A stretch of 64,000 nucleotides of DNA from Opitutaceae bacterium (GTDB lineage Bacteria; Verrucomicrobiota; Verrucomicrobiia; Opitutales; Opitutaceae), in contig JAGOJU010000009.1 of assembly GCA_017994935.1 (NCBI GenBank), positions 1 to 64,000 on the forward strand, given 5' to 3'. A model generated the notes under the pieces. The model was given only the letters and a program-made list of their open reading frames with translations, was not told the DNA's origin and did not search any database. Below, in pieces: positions 51,766 through 60,371 of the stretch. The position numbers and the translations under genes are program-made. Every line of letters begins with the position of its first letter. Position 1 is the first letter of the stretch.

Positions 51766-54700
51766 ATGACATCCCTGACAAAATCCGGCTACGCCGTTTC
51801 CCTTCCGAGGAGTTTCCTTCAGCTCCTTGCCGTTCTCCTCTCGTTCGCGACAGCGTTGCATGCGCAGACCTCTTCAACTGGGGGCGTTCGCGGCCGGGTG
51901 TTCAATGTTGCCACGAATGAGTACATCCGCAACGCGGAGGTCCGGGTCGAGGGCACACCCCTGGTTGTCTATTCGACCGATGGCGGTGCCTTCGTCATCA
52001 CGGGTGTGCCTGCGGGGGAGGCCACTCTGGTGACGAGCTACACGGGACTGCAGGAGACCCGTGCGACAGTGACAATTGTCGCCGGTCAGATAGCGGCTCT
52101 TGACCTGAACCTCAAGGAGCTCTCCTACGGGGCGGCAGGCGACAAGGTCATCACACTGGAGAAGTTCGAGGTGGCGGACACCCGGAGCGGGCAGGCAAAG
52201 GCGATCATGGAGCGCCGGGCCTCCCTCAATGCCAAGAACGTCGTTGCCGCCGACAACTACGGCGAGCTGACCATGGGTGACGTCGGCGAATTCATGAAGT
52301 CGATGCCCGGTCTCTCCCTTGACTACACGGAGGTCGATGCCACCCAGGTCCGCATCGGAGGGCTCGATCCCAAGTATGCGACCTTCACGACGGACGGTGC
52401 CCGCATGGCCACCGCGACGTCGAACAACAATGCCGGCCGACAGAACTCCTTCGAGCAGATGTCCATCACGGGCATCGAGGCCATCGAGTTCAACAACACG
52501 CTGACCGCCCGCATGGACGCTGACGCTCCTGCCGGCACCATCAATCTGCGCAGCAAGTATGCCTTCCAGCGTAAGAGCCGCTCCATCATTTTCCAGGTGT
52601 ACGGCGTCGGCACTTCTGATGCCGATTTCCGGCGTGAATACTTTCCCGACGACACGAAGCACAAGCGGATTTTCCCGTCCGGTCAGTTTGGCTACGCCGA
52701 CATCTTTCTCGATGGCCGTCTCGGCATCGAATTCAACACGAGCTACAACGCCAACTTCGTGCAGCAGGATCGCGTCCAGATGCGCTACAACTACAACACT
52801 GCCGCAACTGCCACGAAACCGGCTGTCACACCGGAGAACCCCCAACTGAATGACGTCATGTTCCGCCCCGGTCCGAAAGAGACCACACGGCAGGCGGTCA
52901 ACCTGAGCGTCGACTACCGGTTGACTCCTGAGCTGACGCTCTCCTGGCGCAGCACGTACTCGTTTTACGATGTCGAGTACGTCAACCAGTACACGTACCT
53001 CTACGCTCCCGTGGCAACCCAGCCGGGGACCAGTTCGATCACCCACCTGGTTGCCAATCCCGTGAACGCCACCACCGGTGCTGCAGTTACGGGTGGCAGC
53101 AGTCCTCGTTTCCGCACGGAGTATTCCCATCGCTATGCAGGAACGCCTGCCATCCTTATTGCCCCCAAGCTCGAATACAAGGGCAACTCCTGGGAGGTCA
53201 GCTTCCGCCCCAGCTACGCCAAATCGCAATTCAAGTTTCGCGACATCAGCAAAGGCTTCTTCCAGCGCACGGACACCTGGATCACGCGGATCGGATTCAC
53301 CGCCGATCGCCCGTCAGAAAACTCGCCGACCTGGACCCTCAAGCAGACCGCCGGCCGCCCTTGGGGCGACCCGACGAGCGTGAATCGCGACGACGCCATT
53401 GGAATCAATGTCCGCAATCCCGAATCCACTGCCTCCAACGAGCAGTTTGTTGGCAACCTCGACGTGAAGAAACAGCTCAATGTCCGCGGAGCGCCGGTCA
53501 CTCTCATGACCGGCATCGGTCAGCGATCCAACGAATGGAAGACAAACGAAGGTGCGTACCGCGCCTTTACCTACTTGGGCCCCACCGGGTCCCAGACCGC
53601 TCCCGAGGCGATTGTTCCTGCGACACAGAACTACAAGTTCGACCTCAATCTCGATGGCAGGGGCGGAAATGTCACGGCGCAGAATTTCCGCGCGGACAGT
53701 AACTATGGGCTGTATGAAATCTACAAGCAGCATCCCGACTGGTTCAGGCCCGACACCACTGGCAATCTGACGCGCCAGTACCAGAACAACAAGAAGATCA
53801 ATGAGGAGATCAGCGCCGCCTATCTCGAGGGGCAGACGCAATATGGGAAGGCCCGGTTCGACCTGGGACTTCGCTTCGAGAAGACCAAGACCGAATCCCT
53901 GGTGGCGGATGCGCGCGCGGACAAGGATGTTGTCGCTGCCGGTTACGCGCTCAACACGGTCGAGGGCATCCGTTACAAATACCGCGACGGACAGCAAAAA
54001 ACCCGTCGCGGCAATTACGATGACTGGTTCCTCAGCGGCGGCGTGAAATACGACATCACAAGGAAACTCAGCGCACAAGCCGCCTTCAGCGACTCCATTC
54101 TCCGTCCCGACTATGGCAACCTTGGGGGCGTGGTCACAATCAATGACAGCACCCAGGTCGTCAGCATACCAAATCCCGAGCTGAGGCCGGAGCACTCGAC
54201 CAAGTACTATGCCGGCCTCATGTATTCTCTGGAGCCCGCCGGCAACATCGGCCTGTCGTACTATGAGCTCGCAGTGGACGATCTGCAGCAGCCTGCGACT
54301 CCGATCAATCCGGAGGAGGCAGGATTCAGTCCCGAAGACTATCCGGGGTATACCTTCACCAGCACCATCAATGGCGAAGGAACCTTCAAGACAAAGGGCC
54401 TCGTTGCGGAGTACAGCCAGCAGATGACTTTCCTGCCAGGCGCGCTCAAGGGTCTCAGTCTCTACGGATCCATGACCCGGGTCATTGCGGACCGGGAGCG
54501 CGTCAATGTTCCCAACCGTTCAGCCAACTGGGGACTGCGTTACCGCTATGGCCGTTTCAACGTCCAGATCAACGGCACCTGGACGACGATGTATCGCATC
54601 GGCAACATCAATGATGCGCTCACCACCAACAACACGGGCATCCGATGGCTTGCCGCGCGCGAAATGTGGAACGTCAGTGCAGGATTCAGGCTCACGAAGC

Positions 54701-54834
54701 ATTTCGATCTCATGCTTTCGGGCCGCAACATCTTCAACGAACCCTCCATTCAATACACGAATGTTCCCGGCCGTGTCTATCTCTACGACGTCTATGGCTC
54801 GCTGTGGAGTGCCGGCATCCGGGGCTCCTTCTGA
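51766..54834 (+). CDS. TonB-dependent outer membrane receptor, divergent from SorC operon
   Basis: A 1022-aa receptor starting at the ATG at 51766, which gives a signal peptide ending SFATALHAQ. A carboxypeptidase-like beta domain follows at about 39-110 (GVRGRVFNVATNEYIRNAEV). The plug domain is at about 140-260 (VVAADNYGELTMGDVGEFMK, TQVRIGGLDPKYATFTTDGA). The remainder is the barrel, ending AGIRGSF. It has the same architecture as the first receptor in the window but is clearly divergent in sequence. Divergence from the SorC-regulated operon suggests its cargo feeds that pathway; the cargo may be a glycerophospho- or polyol-phosphate-containing molecule, which is inference. Confidence 0.93.
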   Translation: MTSLTKSGYAVSLPRSFLQLLAVLLSFATALHAQTSSTGGVRGRVFNVATNEYIRNAEVRVEGTPLVVYSTDGGAFVITGVPAGEATLVTSYTGLQETRATVTIVAGQIAALDLNLKELSYGAAGDKVITLEKFEVADTRSGQAKAIMERRASLNAKNVVAADNYGELTMGDVGEFMKSMPGLSLDYTEVDATQVRIGGLDPKYATFTTDGARMATATSNNNAGRQNSFEQMSITGIEAIEFNNTLTARMDADAPAGTINLRSKYAFQRKSRSIIFQVYGVGTSDADFRREYFPDDTKHKRIFPSGQFGYADIFLDGRLGIEFNTSYNANFVQQDRVQMRYNYNTAATATKPAVTPENPQLNDVMFRPGPKETTRQAVNLSVDYRLTPELTLSWRSTYSFYDVEYVNQYTYLYAPVATQPGTSSITHLVANPVNATTGAAVTGGSSPRFRTEYSHRYAGTPAILIAPKLEYKGNSWEVSFRPSYAKSQFKFRDISKGFFQRTDTWITRIGFTADRPSENSPTWTLKQTAGRPWGDPTSVNRDDAIGINVRNPESTASNEQFVGNLDVKKQLNVRGAPVTLMTGIGQRSNEWKTNEGAYRAFTYLGPTGSQTAPEAIVPATQNYKFDLNLDGRGGNVTAQNFRADSNYGLYEIYKQHPDWFRPDTTGNLTRQYQNNKKINEEISAAYLEGQTQYGKARFDLGLRFEKTKTESLVADARADKDVVAAGYALNTVEGIRYKYRDGQQKTRRGNYDDWFLSGGVKYDITRKLSAQAAFSDSILRPDYGNLGGVVTINDSTQVVSIPNPELRPEHSTKYYAGLMYSLEPAGNIGLSYYELAVDDLQQPATPINPEEAGFSPEDYPGYTFTSTINGEGTFKTKGLVAEYSQQMTFLPGALKGLSLYGSMTRVIADRERVNVPNRSANWGLRYRYGRFNVQINGTWTTMYRIGNINDALTTNNTGIRWLAAREMWNVSAGFRLTKHFDLMLSGRNIFNEPSIQYTNVPGRVYLYDVYGSLWSAGIRGSF

Positions 54835-55166
54835 GCGAGGCACGCTTTCGCGGAGCGGCTCTCCTGCCCGGGCTGCTCCGCGGATGCTGGTCAAATCGCA
54901 GCGCAGTCGTGAACAGAAGTGGTCTTCGGCATCGGTAGCACAGTTGCCGTCAGGAGGGTGTAGCAGCTCGCCTCGTGCGACGCAGACTCCTGACCCTTTC
55001 CCATCACAAGTGACGATTCCTTGCTTCCGTATACCCGCTCCACTGGCGAAGTCATCGGATGCGTCATTCAGCATCAGGATTTCAACCCTGGTGCGCCAGG
55101 GTGAACCAGTTTTCACGACGTGCACTTCCTGATTCGTGTTTTGCCGGAGTGCTCCCGGCACCAGCC
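54835..55166. other. intergenic region between TonB receptor and lipoprotein gene
   Basis: No gene is seen. It holds a hairpin at 54849-54882 just after the receptor, annotated separately, and a second hairpin ACCCTGG-TGCG-CCAGGGT at 55085-55102, 65 bp before the lipoprotein start. The second has only a short downstream T-run (TTTT at 55110-55113), so it may be a weak terminator or leader structure. Confidence 0.5.
54849..54882 (+). terminator. hairpin after the TonB receptor, possible terminator
   Basis: CGCGGAGC and GCTCCGCG form an 8-bp GC-rich stem with an 18-nt loop, starting 15 bp after the receptor stop. There is no T-tract, so it may be an mRNA-stabilising structure or a rho-assisted terminator. 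Confidence 0.35.
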
Positions 55167-56339
55167 ATGAAAAAAAACATCCTGCTCCTTGTCCCTCTTC
55201 TCCTGTTCGCCGGCTGTGTTGTGTCCTCTGCGCCCCCGGCAGCCGAAAGTGGAAGTGCACGCATGCCTCTCAAACAGAATGGGGGTACCTGGCCCACAAG
55301 CCATGTGCAGGGCATCGCGGTCGACCTTCGCGGCGGCTACATCTACTATTCGTTCACCACACTGCTCGCAAAATACGATTTCAGCGGCAGGCTCGTGGGC
55401 ACGCTGGTTGGCTGGACCGGACACCTGGGCGATCTCGATTTCAACCCGCTCGACGGGCGCGTGTACGGCTCTCTCGAATACAAGAAGGACCGCTCGTTCT
55501 TCATTGCAGTGATAGATGTGGGAAGGCTGAACCGGATCGGTGTGGATGCGGCCACGTCGGACATTTTCCGGACTGTTTACCTGCCGGAAGTGGCCCGGGA
55601 TTACACGGCTGACATGAATGGCGACGGCGTGTTTGACGGAGATGTCGCGAAGACGCCTGATCATCGTTATGGATGTTCGGGCATCGATGGCGTCAGTTTC
55701 GGTCCGCAATTCGGCCGTACCGATGCACCCCGCCTGTTGACTGTCGCCTATGGCATCTACGCGAACACGGCGCGCACCGACAACGACCACCAGGTCCTTC
55801 TCCAGTACGACATCTCCGATTGGCCACGCTACGAGCGCCCGCTCACTGAAGCCGCGCCTCACCATAGCGGTCCGCCAGACGTGCACGGCAAGTATTTCGT
55901 GCGAACCGGCAACACGACCTATGGCGTGCAGAACCTCGCCTACGATGAATCACAGCAACGCTGGTTCATGGGAGTTTACAAGGGAACCAAGCCAGCGTTT
56001 CCGAACTACCTGCTGTTCGCAGTCGACGCCCGCACCCAGCCGGTGCGTGCGGATCTCGTCGGTGTGAATAATCCAGCGGGTTCAGGGCAGGAAGTGGGAT
56101 TAGTGATCGCACTTGCGAGTGACGGATTGGCGGACGCTGCAACCGGCATTCGCGGATGGAACCAGAAAGCCAACACTGGCTTCCAGCCCGTCGGTAAGGG
56201 ATTGACCTATATCTGCGAAAACTCCGGCACAAAGGGTCGCCAGACAGCGGACCTCGTCCTCTATCGCTGGACCGGGCGCCCAGATGCTCCCTATGCGCCG
56301 GCAACTGCCGCCGATTTGGGGCAGCCGACGGGGCAATAG
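55167..56339 (+). CDS. lipoprotein of unknown function, beta-propeller-like
   Basis: A 390-aa protein starting at the ATG at 55167, with a lysine-rich start and lipobox LLLFAGC. The mature part has repeated segments such as GGYIYYSFTTLLAKYDFSG, GDLDFNPLDGRVYGSLEY and NLAYDESQQRWFMGVYKG, spaced as in beta-propeller blades. A calcium-binding-like loop DMNGDGVFDGD is present near residue 150. I do not recognise the family. It follows the TonB receptor in the same direction by 332 bp and could be a surface-exposed companion. Confidence 0.65.
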   Translation: MKKNILLLVPLLLFAGCVVSSAPPAAESGSARMPLKQNGGTWPTSHVQGIAVDLRGGYIYYSFTTLLAKYDFSGRLVGTLVGWTGHLGDLDFNPLDGRVYGSLEYKKDRSFFIAVIDVGRLNRIGVDAATSDIFRTVYLPEVARDYTADMNGDGVFDGDVAKTPDHRYGCSGIDGVSFGPQFGRTDAPRLLTVAYGIYANTARTDNDHQVLLQYDISDWPRYERPLTEAAPHHSGPPDVHGKYFVRTGNTTYGVQNLAYDESQQRWFMGVYKGTKPAFPNYLLFAVDARTQPVRADLVGVNNPAGSGQEVGLVIALASDGLADAATGIRGWNQKANTGFQPVGKGLTYICENSGTKGRQTADLVLYRWTGRPDAPYAPATAADLGQPTGQ

Positions 56340-56409
56340 CCTTCGGGCGGACTCGGGGGCGATGTGCCCTGCGAAACTGACAGTCAATCGGTAGCAACAG
56401 CCAGGCGAA

Positions 56410-56706
56410 GTGTGGTTCGCCGAATTGGGCATGGCGGAAAAAAGCCGGCCGGTCTTGGTGCTTGCTTCTGCGGGAAGCGGCGATGCGCGAGCCCTCGTGA
56501 TCGTGGCACCCCTCACTTCCCAACTCCGAGGACTGCGGGGTGAGGTCGATCTGGGAAAGCCTGCCTGGCTGCCCAAGCCGTCCGCCGTCAACGTCCAGGG
56601 GCTGGCCAGCTTCGATCGCAACAGGTTGGTCCGAAAAATGGGCATTCTCACCTCCGGCCAGCATGACGAGGTGAAGAACATGTTGCGCGAACTTCTGAGG
56701 CTTTGA
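56410..56706 (+). CDS. MazF/PemK-like toxin homologue with disrupted N-terminus
   Basis: A 98-aa frame from a GTG. The sequence matches MazF/PemK endoribonucleases of the type with VWFAELGMAEKSRPVLVLA, ALVIVAPLTSQLRG and a C-terminal MGILTSGQHDEVKNML. MazF cuts mRNA at short sequence motifs. Family members begin four to ten residues earlier with a basic stretch and Pro-Gly-Asp/Glu. Here the upstream codons read PGE in the same frame, but an amber codon (56392-56394) stands before them and no start codon intervenes. An ATG at 56362 precedes the amber. So translation must start at the GTG or the gene is a pseudogene. No antitoxin is seen. Confidence 0.6.
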   Translation: MWFAELGMAEKSRPVLVLASAGSGDARALVIVAPLTSQLRGLRGEVDLGKPAWLPKPSAVNVQGLASFDRNRLVRKMGILTSGQHDEVKNMLRELLRL

Positions 56707-56871
56707 TCTCCTGGGCTTCCCTCGATTTTTGGATACGGTCTGTTGAGGCAGGGTCAGGGGAGCGGGCGGCGGCGCGCGGAATCGGGCTTCTCCATTGGAA
56801 TTGCGTTGGTGCTTGGTATGGCCTGCCATAGGCCGGACTCCAGACCCAATCTGTTGCTTTGAGCCACTTCG

Positions 56872-57960
56872 ATGAAACTGCGACTTCTCATGCTGGCTCT
56901 CTCTTCCTCTCTCGCCACCGGTGCGCTCGCTGAATCGTGGGTGATCCATTCCATCGCCGGCACTGGTGAGAAAGGATTCAGCGGCGACGGCGGCCTCGCC
57001 GCCACCGCCAAGCTCAATGAGCCGTTCGGCGTCGTCCGCGGTCCCGACGGCGCGCTTTGGTTCTGCGAATTCGGTGGACAGCGGGTCCGCAAGATCGACC
57101 GGGACGGGACGATCCATACCATGGCGGGAAACGGCAACACCGGGTACGAAGGTGACGGCGGACCGGCGTTGAAAGCTTCATTCAACAAACCGCATGAAAT
57201 TCGCTTCGATCGTGACGGGAATTGCTTCGTCGCCGACATGATGAACCACGCGATCCGGCGAATCGACGCCCGGACGGGCATCGTTGTCACATTCGCTGGC
57301 AACGGCCGGAGCGGCTACAGCGGAGACGGCGGCCCCGCATCGCAGGCCTCGCTGAGTTCTCCCCACAGCATTCAGTTTGGGCCGGACGGAGATCTTTATA
57401 TCTGCGACATCGGCAACCACGTCATCCGTCGTGTGAAAATGAAGACCGGCATCATCGAGACCTTCGCCGGCACGGGCAAACCTGGGGCGACGCCGGACGG
57501 CTCCCCGATCCAGGGCACCCCGCTGCGCGGGCCCCGATCGCTCGATTTCGATCAGCAGGGTAATCTCTGGCTCGCGACTCGCGAAGGGAATCAAGTCTTC
57601 AAGTTCAATCTGAAAAGAGGAACAATCCACCACATTGGCGGAACGGGTGCGAAGGGATTCACCGGCAACGGCGGGCCCGCCAAAGAGGCCACGCTCAGCG
57701 GCCCCAAAGGGATCGCACTCGACAGCAAGGGAAATGCCTGGCTGGCCGACACGGAAAGTCACTCGGTGCGCCGGGTCAATGCCCGCACCGGCAACCTCGA
57801 ATTGATCGCCGGCACCGGCAGCCGCGGCGACGGTCCCAACGGTGATCCTTTGCGCTGTGGGATGGCCCGCCTTCACGGCATCTTTGTCGATCAAGACGGA
57901 TCGGTCTACATCGGCGATAGCGAAACCCACCGGGTGCGCGTGCTGCGCCGGTTCAAATAG
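56872..57960 (+). CDS. secreted NHL-repeat beta-propeller protein
   Basis: A 362-aa protein with a signal peptide (LLMLALSSSLATGALAES). The mature part consists of about six NHL blades, each carrying a variant of IAGTGEKGFSGDGGLA, then LNEPFGVVRGPDGALWFCE and RVRKID. NHL propellers are binding scaffolds, and secreted members occur widely in Acidobacteria and the PVC group. No enzymatic domain is attached. It lies between the MazF-like gene and the Fic gene and has no operon partner. Confidence 0.87.
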   Translation: MKLRLLMLALSSSLATGALAESWVIHSIAGTGEKGFSGDGGLAATAKLNEPFGVVRGPDGALWFCEFGGQRVRKIDRDGTIHTMAGNGNTGYEGDGGPALKASFNKPHEIRFDRDGNCFVADMMNHAIRRIDARTGIVVTFAGNGRSGYSGDGGPASQASLSSPHSIQFGPDGDLYICDIGNHVIRRVKMKTGIIETFAGTGKPGATPDGSPIQGTPLRGPRSLDFDQQGNLWLATREGNQVFKFNLKRGTIHHIGGTGAKGFTGNGGPAKEATLSGPKGIALDSKGNAWLADTESHSVRRVNARTGNLELIAGTGSRGDGPNGDPLRCGMARLHGIFVDQDGSVYIGDSETHRVRVLRRFK

Positions 57961-58217
57961 CTTCGCGCCTTCATGGTAGATATATCGTCTTGGTGGCGAA
58001 GTTATTAAGTCATCTCTACCGAGCACTGTGGCGGCGTTGCTTGCCTTCGGTTCGACCACCCAAGCGAGCGATTACCTGCATGGTAACCCGTCCGCAGTTG
58101 ATTTCGCCCGCTGTGGAACCTGGGAGCGTGACAATTGATTTCACGAAAGGCGGTTAGGTCCTCAGTTCCTCATTAGTTTATTATTTAAGTGAATTAAGAT
58201 AATTAATAGAATATACG

Positions 58218-58370
58218 ATGGTTTCTTATGGACCGAGGAGCCTCAACCGGTTGCTGAAGAAAGACTTGATTCAGCTTCGCTCCGATGGGGTAAGGGTCTC
58301 CGTCGAGAAGAAAACTCAATGCGATGCAATCTGGTCCCGGCCGGACATCTTCCTCTTTCGCCGTGGCTAG
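58218..58370 (+). CDS. possible small protein or gene remnant
   Basis: A 50-codon frame from an ATG at 58218 to a TAG at 58368, encoding a basic peptide (RSLNRLLKKDLIQLRSDGVR at its start). I do not recognise it. It lies in the AT-rich segment upstream of fic on the same strand and could be a small fic partner, an antitoxin-like peptide, or chance. No clear ribosome binding site precedes it. Confidence 0.2.
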   Translation: MVSYGPRSLNRLLKKDLIQLRSDGVRVSVEKKTQCDAIWSRPDIFLFRRG

Positions 58371-58399
58371 CAAGTCGCGGGGTTTAATCGTTGATAAAA

Positions 58400-58420
58400 A
58401 CTAATTTTTAATAAATTAGT
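58400..58420. promoter_or_regulatory. palindrome abutting the fic start codon, candidate autoregulatory operator
   Basis: ACTAATTT and AAATTAGT form a perfect 8-bp inverted repeat with a 5-nt centre (TTAAT), ending 8 bp before the fic ATG. A protein bound here would cover the ribosome binding region and probably the promoter. The Fic protein has its own C-terminal winged helix. Confidence 0.45.
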
Positions 58421-58428
58421 ATTTAATC

Positions 58429-59772
58429 ATGAAAATGCCATCCAAACCTCCGGCCTTCAGTGGGTTGCTTGCGAGTACTCCAAACGAACGGCTCAGCGAC
58501 ATTTTGGACGCTGGCCGGCGTGTCGCCAAGGGGGAATACCTGCATTGGGACAAGCTCCGGCACCTTTCGCCGCCCACTGGCCTGACTCACTTGCAGTGGT
58601 GGACCGGTATCAAGCTCTACCGTTTGACCGCCAACCGGCCCGTTCCCCTCCGGGACAAATCTGGCGGAATCTTCGAGTTCTGTGTCGTTCAGGAGATCGA
58701 GGCCGCCCTCCATCAAATTGATCGGGGCGTCGGTGGAAAGCTCTCGGTTCCTGAGCCTGTCACCAATCCTCACACGCGCGATCGCTACATCATCTCCACC
58801 CTGATAGAGGAGGCCATCACCTCAAGCCAGTTGGAGGGCGCGGCGACCACTCGCGAGGTGGCCAAGGAAATGATCCGCTCCGGACGCTCCCCACGCGACT
58901 CGAGCGAGAGAATGATCCTCAACAATTACATCACGATGCGCCGCATCACCGAACTCAAGGATCAGCCGCTCACGCCGGAGCTGGTCTTCGAGATCCACCG
59001 GCTTGTGACCCATGACACCCTGGAAAAGCCCGACGCCGCCGGACGGTTTCGCCGCGCTGACGAAAACATCCGGATCACCGATTTCGAAGGCACGGAATTC
59101 CACCTGCCGCCACCGGCCGCCGAGCTTCCACAACGCCTCGCCCAAATGTGTGACTTTGCCAATGGGGCCAACACGGACACCTTCATCCATCCGGCGCTGC
59201 GGGCTATCATCCTGCATTTCTGGCTCGCTTACGACCATCCATTCGTCGACGGCAACGGACGCACCGCACGGGCGCTTTTCTATTGGGCGATGCTTCACCA
59301 GGGGTACTGGCTGTTTGAGTTCATCTCGATTTCTCACGTCCTGAGAAAAGCACCGGCGCAGTACGCTCGCAGCTTCCTGTATACCGAGACCGACGGGAAC
59401 GACCTCACGTATTTCATCCTAGCCCAGGTGGAAGTGGTCAAGCAGGCCATCCATGCCTTGTACGCGTACATCGAGCGGAAGACCTCCGAAACGAAGGACC
59501 TCGAAAGCCACCTGCGCGCAGTCGGACGCTTCAATCATCGGCAAGCCGAGATCATCCGGCACGCACTCAAGCACCGGGATCATCACTACACGATCGAAAG
59601 CCACCAGCGCAGCCACGACGTCACCTACCAGACCGCGCGCACCGACCTCCTCGATCTTGCGTCAAACCGCGTGCTCGAACAGACAAAACGCAGACGGACA
59701 CTGGTGTTCACGGTGCCGCGTGACATCGAGGAGCGGTTGCGCAAACTGGAAAGGAAGCGGCCGAAAAAATGA
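58429..59772 (+). CDS. fic: Fic-domain AMP-transferase with C-terminal winged helix
   Basis: A 447-aa Fic protein. Fic enzymes transfer AMP (or other phosphate-containing groups) from ATP to hydroxyl groups of target proteins. The catalytic motif HPFVDGNGRTARAL is complete, with His270. An N-terminal inhibitory helix motif SSQLEG (about residues 131-136) fits the [S/T]xxxE[G/N] rule for self-inhibited class II Fic proteins. The C-terminal about 80 residues form a winged-helix domain (HDVTYQTARTDLLDLASNRV). Such Fic proteins are usually stand-alone regulators. No antitoxin gene is adjacent. A palindrome abuts the start codon. Confidence 0.92.
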   Translation: MKMPSKPPAFSGLLASTPNERLSDILDAGRRVAKGEYLHWDKLRHLSPPTGLTHLQWWTGIKLYRLTANRPVPLRDKSGGIFEFCVVQEIEAALHQIDRGVGGKLSVPEPVTNPHTRDRYIISTLIEEAITSSQLEGAATTREVAKEMIRSGRSPRDSSERMILNNYITMRRITELKDQPLTPELVFEIHRLVTHDTLEKPDAAGRFRRADENIRITDFEGTEFHLPPPAAELPQRLAQMCDFANGANTDTFIHPALRAIILHFWLAYDHPFVDGNGRTARALFYWAMLHQGYWLFEFISISHVLRKAPAQYARSFLYTETDGNDLTYFILAQVEVVKQAIHALYAYIERKTSETKDLESHLRAVGRFNHRQAEIIRHALKHRDHHYTIESHQRSHDVTYQTARTDLLDLASNRVLEQTKRRRTLVFTVPRDIEERLRKLERKRPKK

Positions 59773-60129
59773 AGTGGGATGTGTGGCATCGATGCATGCG
59801 TTTGAGGTTCACCATCAACTACCGGTGGTGCGGGATCCGTCCGTGACTGCGACGGCGGCGCTGACTGAGTGGCGAGCGCGGTACTTTCTCCGGGGAATGG
59901 GGCAGCGGACGGGGTTGAGCCTTGGATCCCGCAGGTATTTCTGATCGGACTCCAAACAGGACCACCGCGTCCGAGATGACCTGCCCGGGAGCCCGTCCGG
60001 AGGCGGCAGAGTTGACCCATATCGCGGAATACTCCGGCAGGAGGTGAGACAATGTTGGACAAACGATTCAGAGCCGATGCGCGCTGCGCAACTGACACTC
60101 CAATCGTGCAGGTCAGCCCGGAGTTTTTC
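59773..60129. other. intergenic region between fic and tRNA-Gly
   Basis: About 360 bp with no convincing gene. A strong AGGAGGTGAG stretch precedes an ATG at 60052, but that 46-codon frame runs antisense through the tRNA gene and is rejected. No repeat of the tRNA-Gly end is seen upstream. Confidence 0.5.
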
Positions 60130-60203
60130 TGGTGCGGGTGGCGGGAATCGAACCCGCCTCTCATGCTTGGGAAGCACACATTCTACCGATGAACTACACC
60201 CGC
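60130..60203 (-). tRNA. tRNA-Gly (anticodon CCC)
   Basis: A complete cloverleaf with perfect acceptor GCGGGTG/CACCCGC, anticodon loop TTCCCAA giving CCC, T arm GGCGGG-TTCGATT-CCCGCC, and encoded CCA. Confidence 0.95.
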
Positions 60204-60371
60204 GAAGAGTGGGGTCATGATGAAGGCCGAGCTTTGTGGGTCAACGCTCTTTAACGGACCTCCCTTGGGGCCGCACGGGAGGCCCCGGAGTTGGGGCATG
60301 TTTGGGGATGTTCAGGGACCCCGGGCGGGACGAGGCTTTCCAGGTGTTGCCGGGCAATGCCCTCCAGACGC

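Larger units (their letters stand above)
57961..58428. other. AT-rich intergenic region before the fic gene
   Basis: The segments 58165-58220 and 58391-58428 are markedly AT-rich against a GC-rich chromosome. The first holds runs such as TTATTATTTAAG. A 50-codon frame (58218-58370) and a palindrome (58400-58420) are annotated separately. The base composition suggests the fic gene arrived by transfer. Confidence 0.55.

Noticed and set aside
55085..55102. Hairpin ACCCTGG-TGCG-CCAGGGT read as a terminator
   Set aside because: No adjacent T-tract; only a short TTTT eight bases away, so I mention it in the gap entry but do not call a terminator.
60052..60192. 46-codon frame behind a strong AGGAGGTGAG site
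   Set aside because: The frame runs antisense through tRNA-Gly; the purine-rich site is probably coincidental.
58030..60203. Possible tRNA-Gly integration island with a repeated tRNA end near fic
   Set aside because: I found no direct repeat of the tRNA-Gly 3' end upstream of fic, only a short GGTTCGA-CCACCC resemblance near 58048, and no integrase gene.
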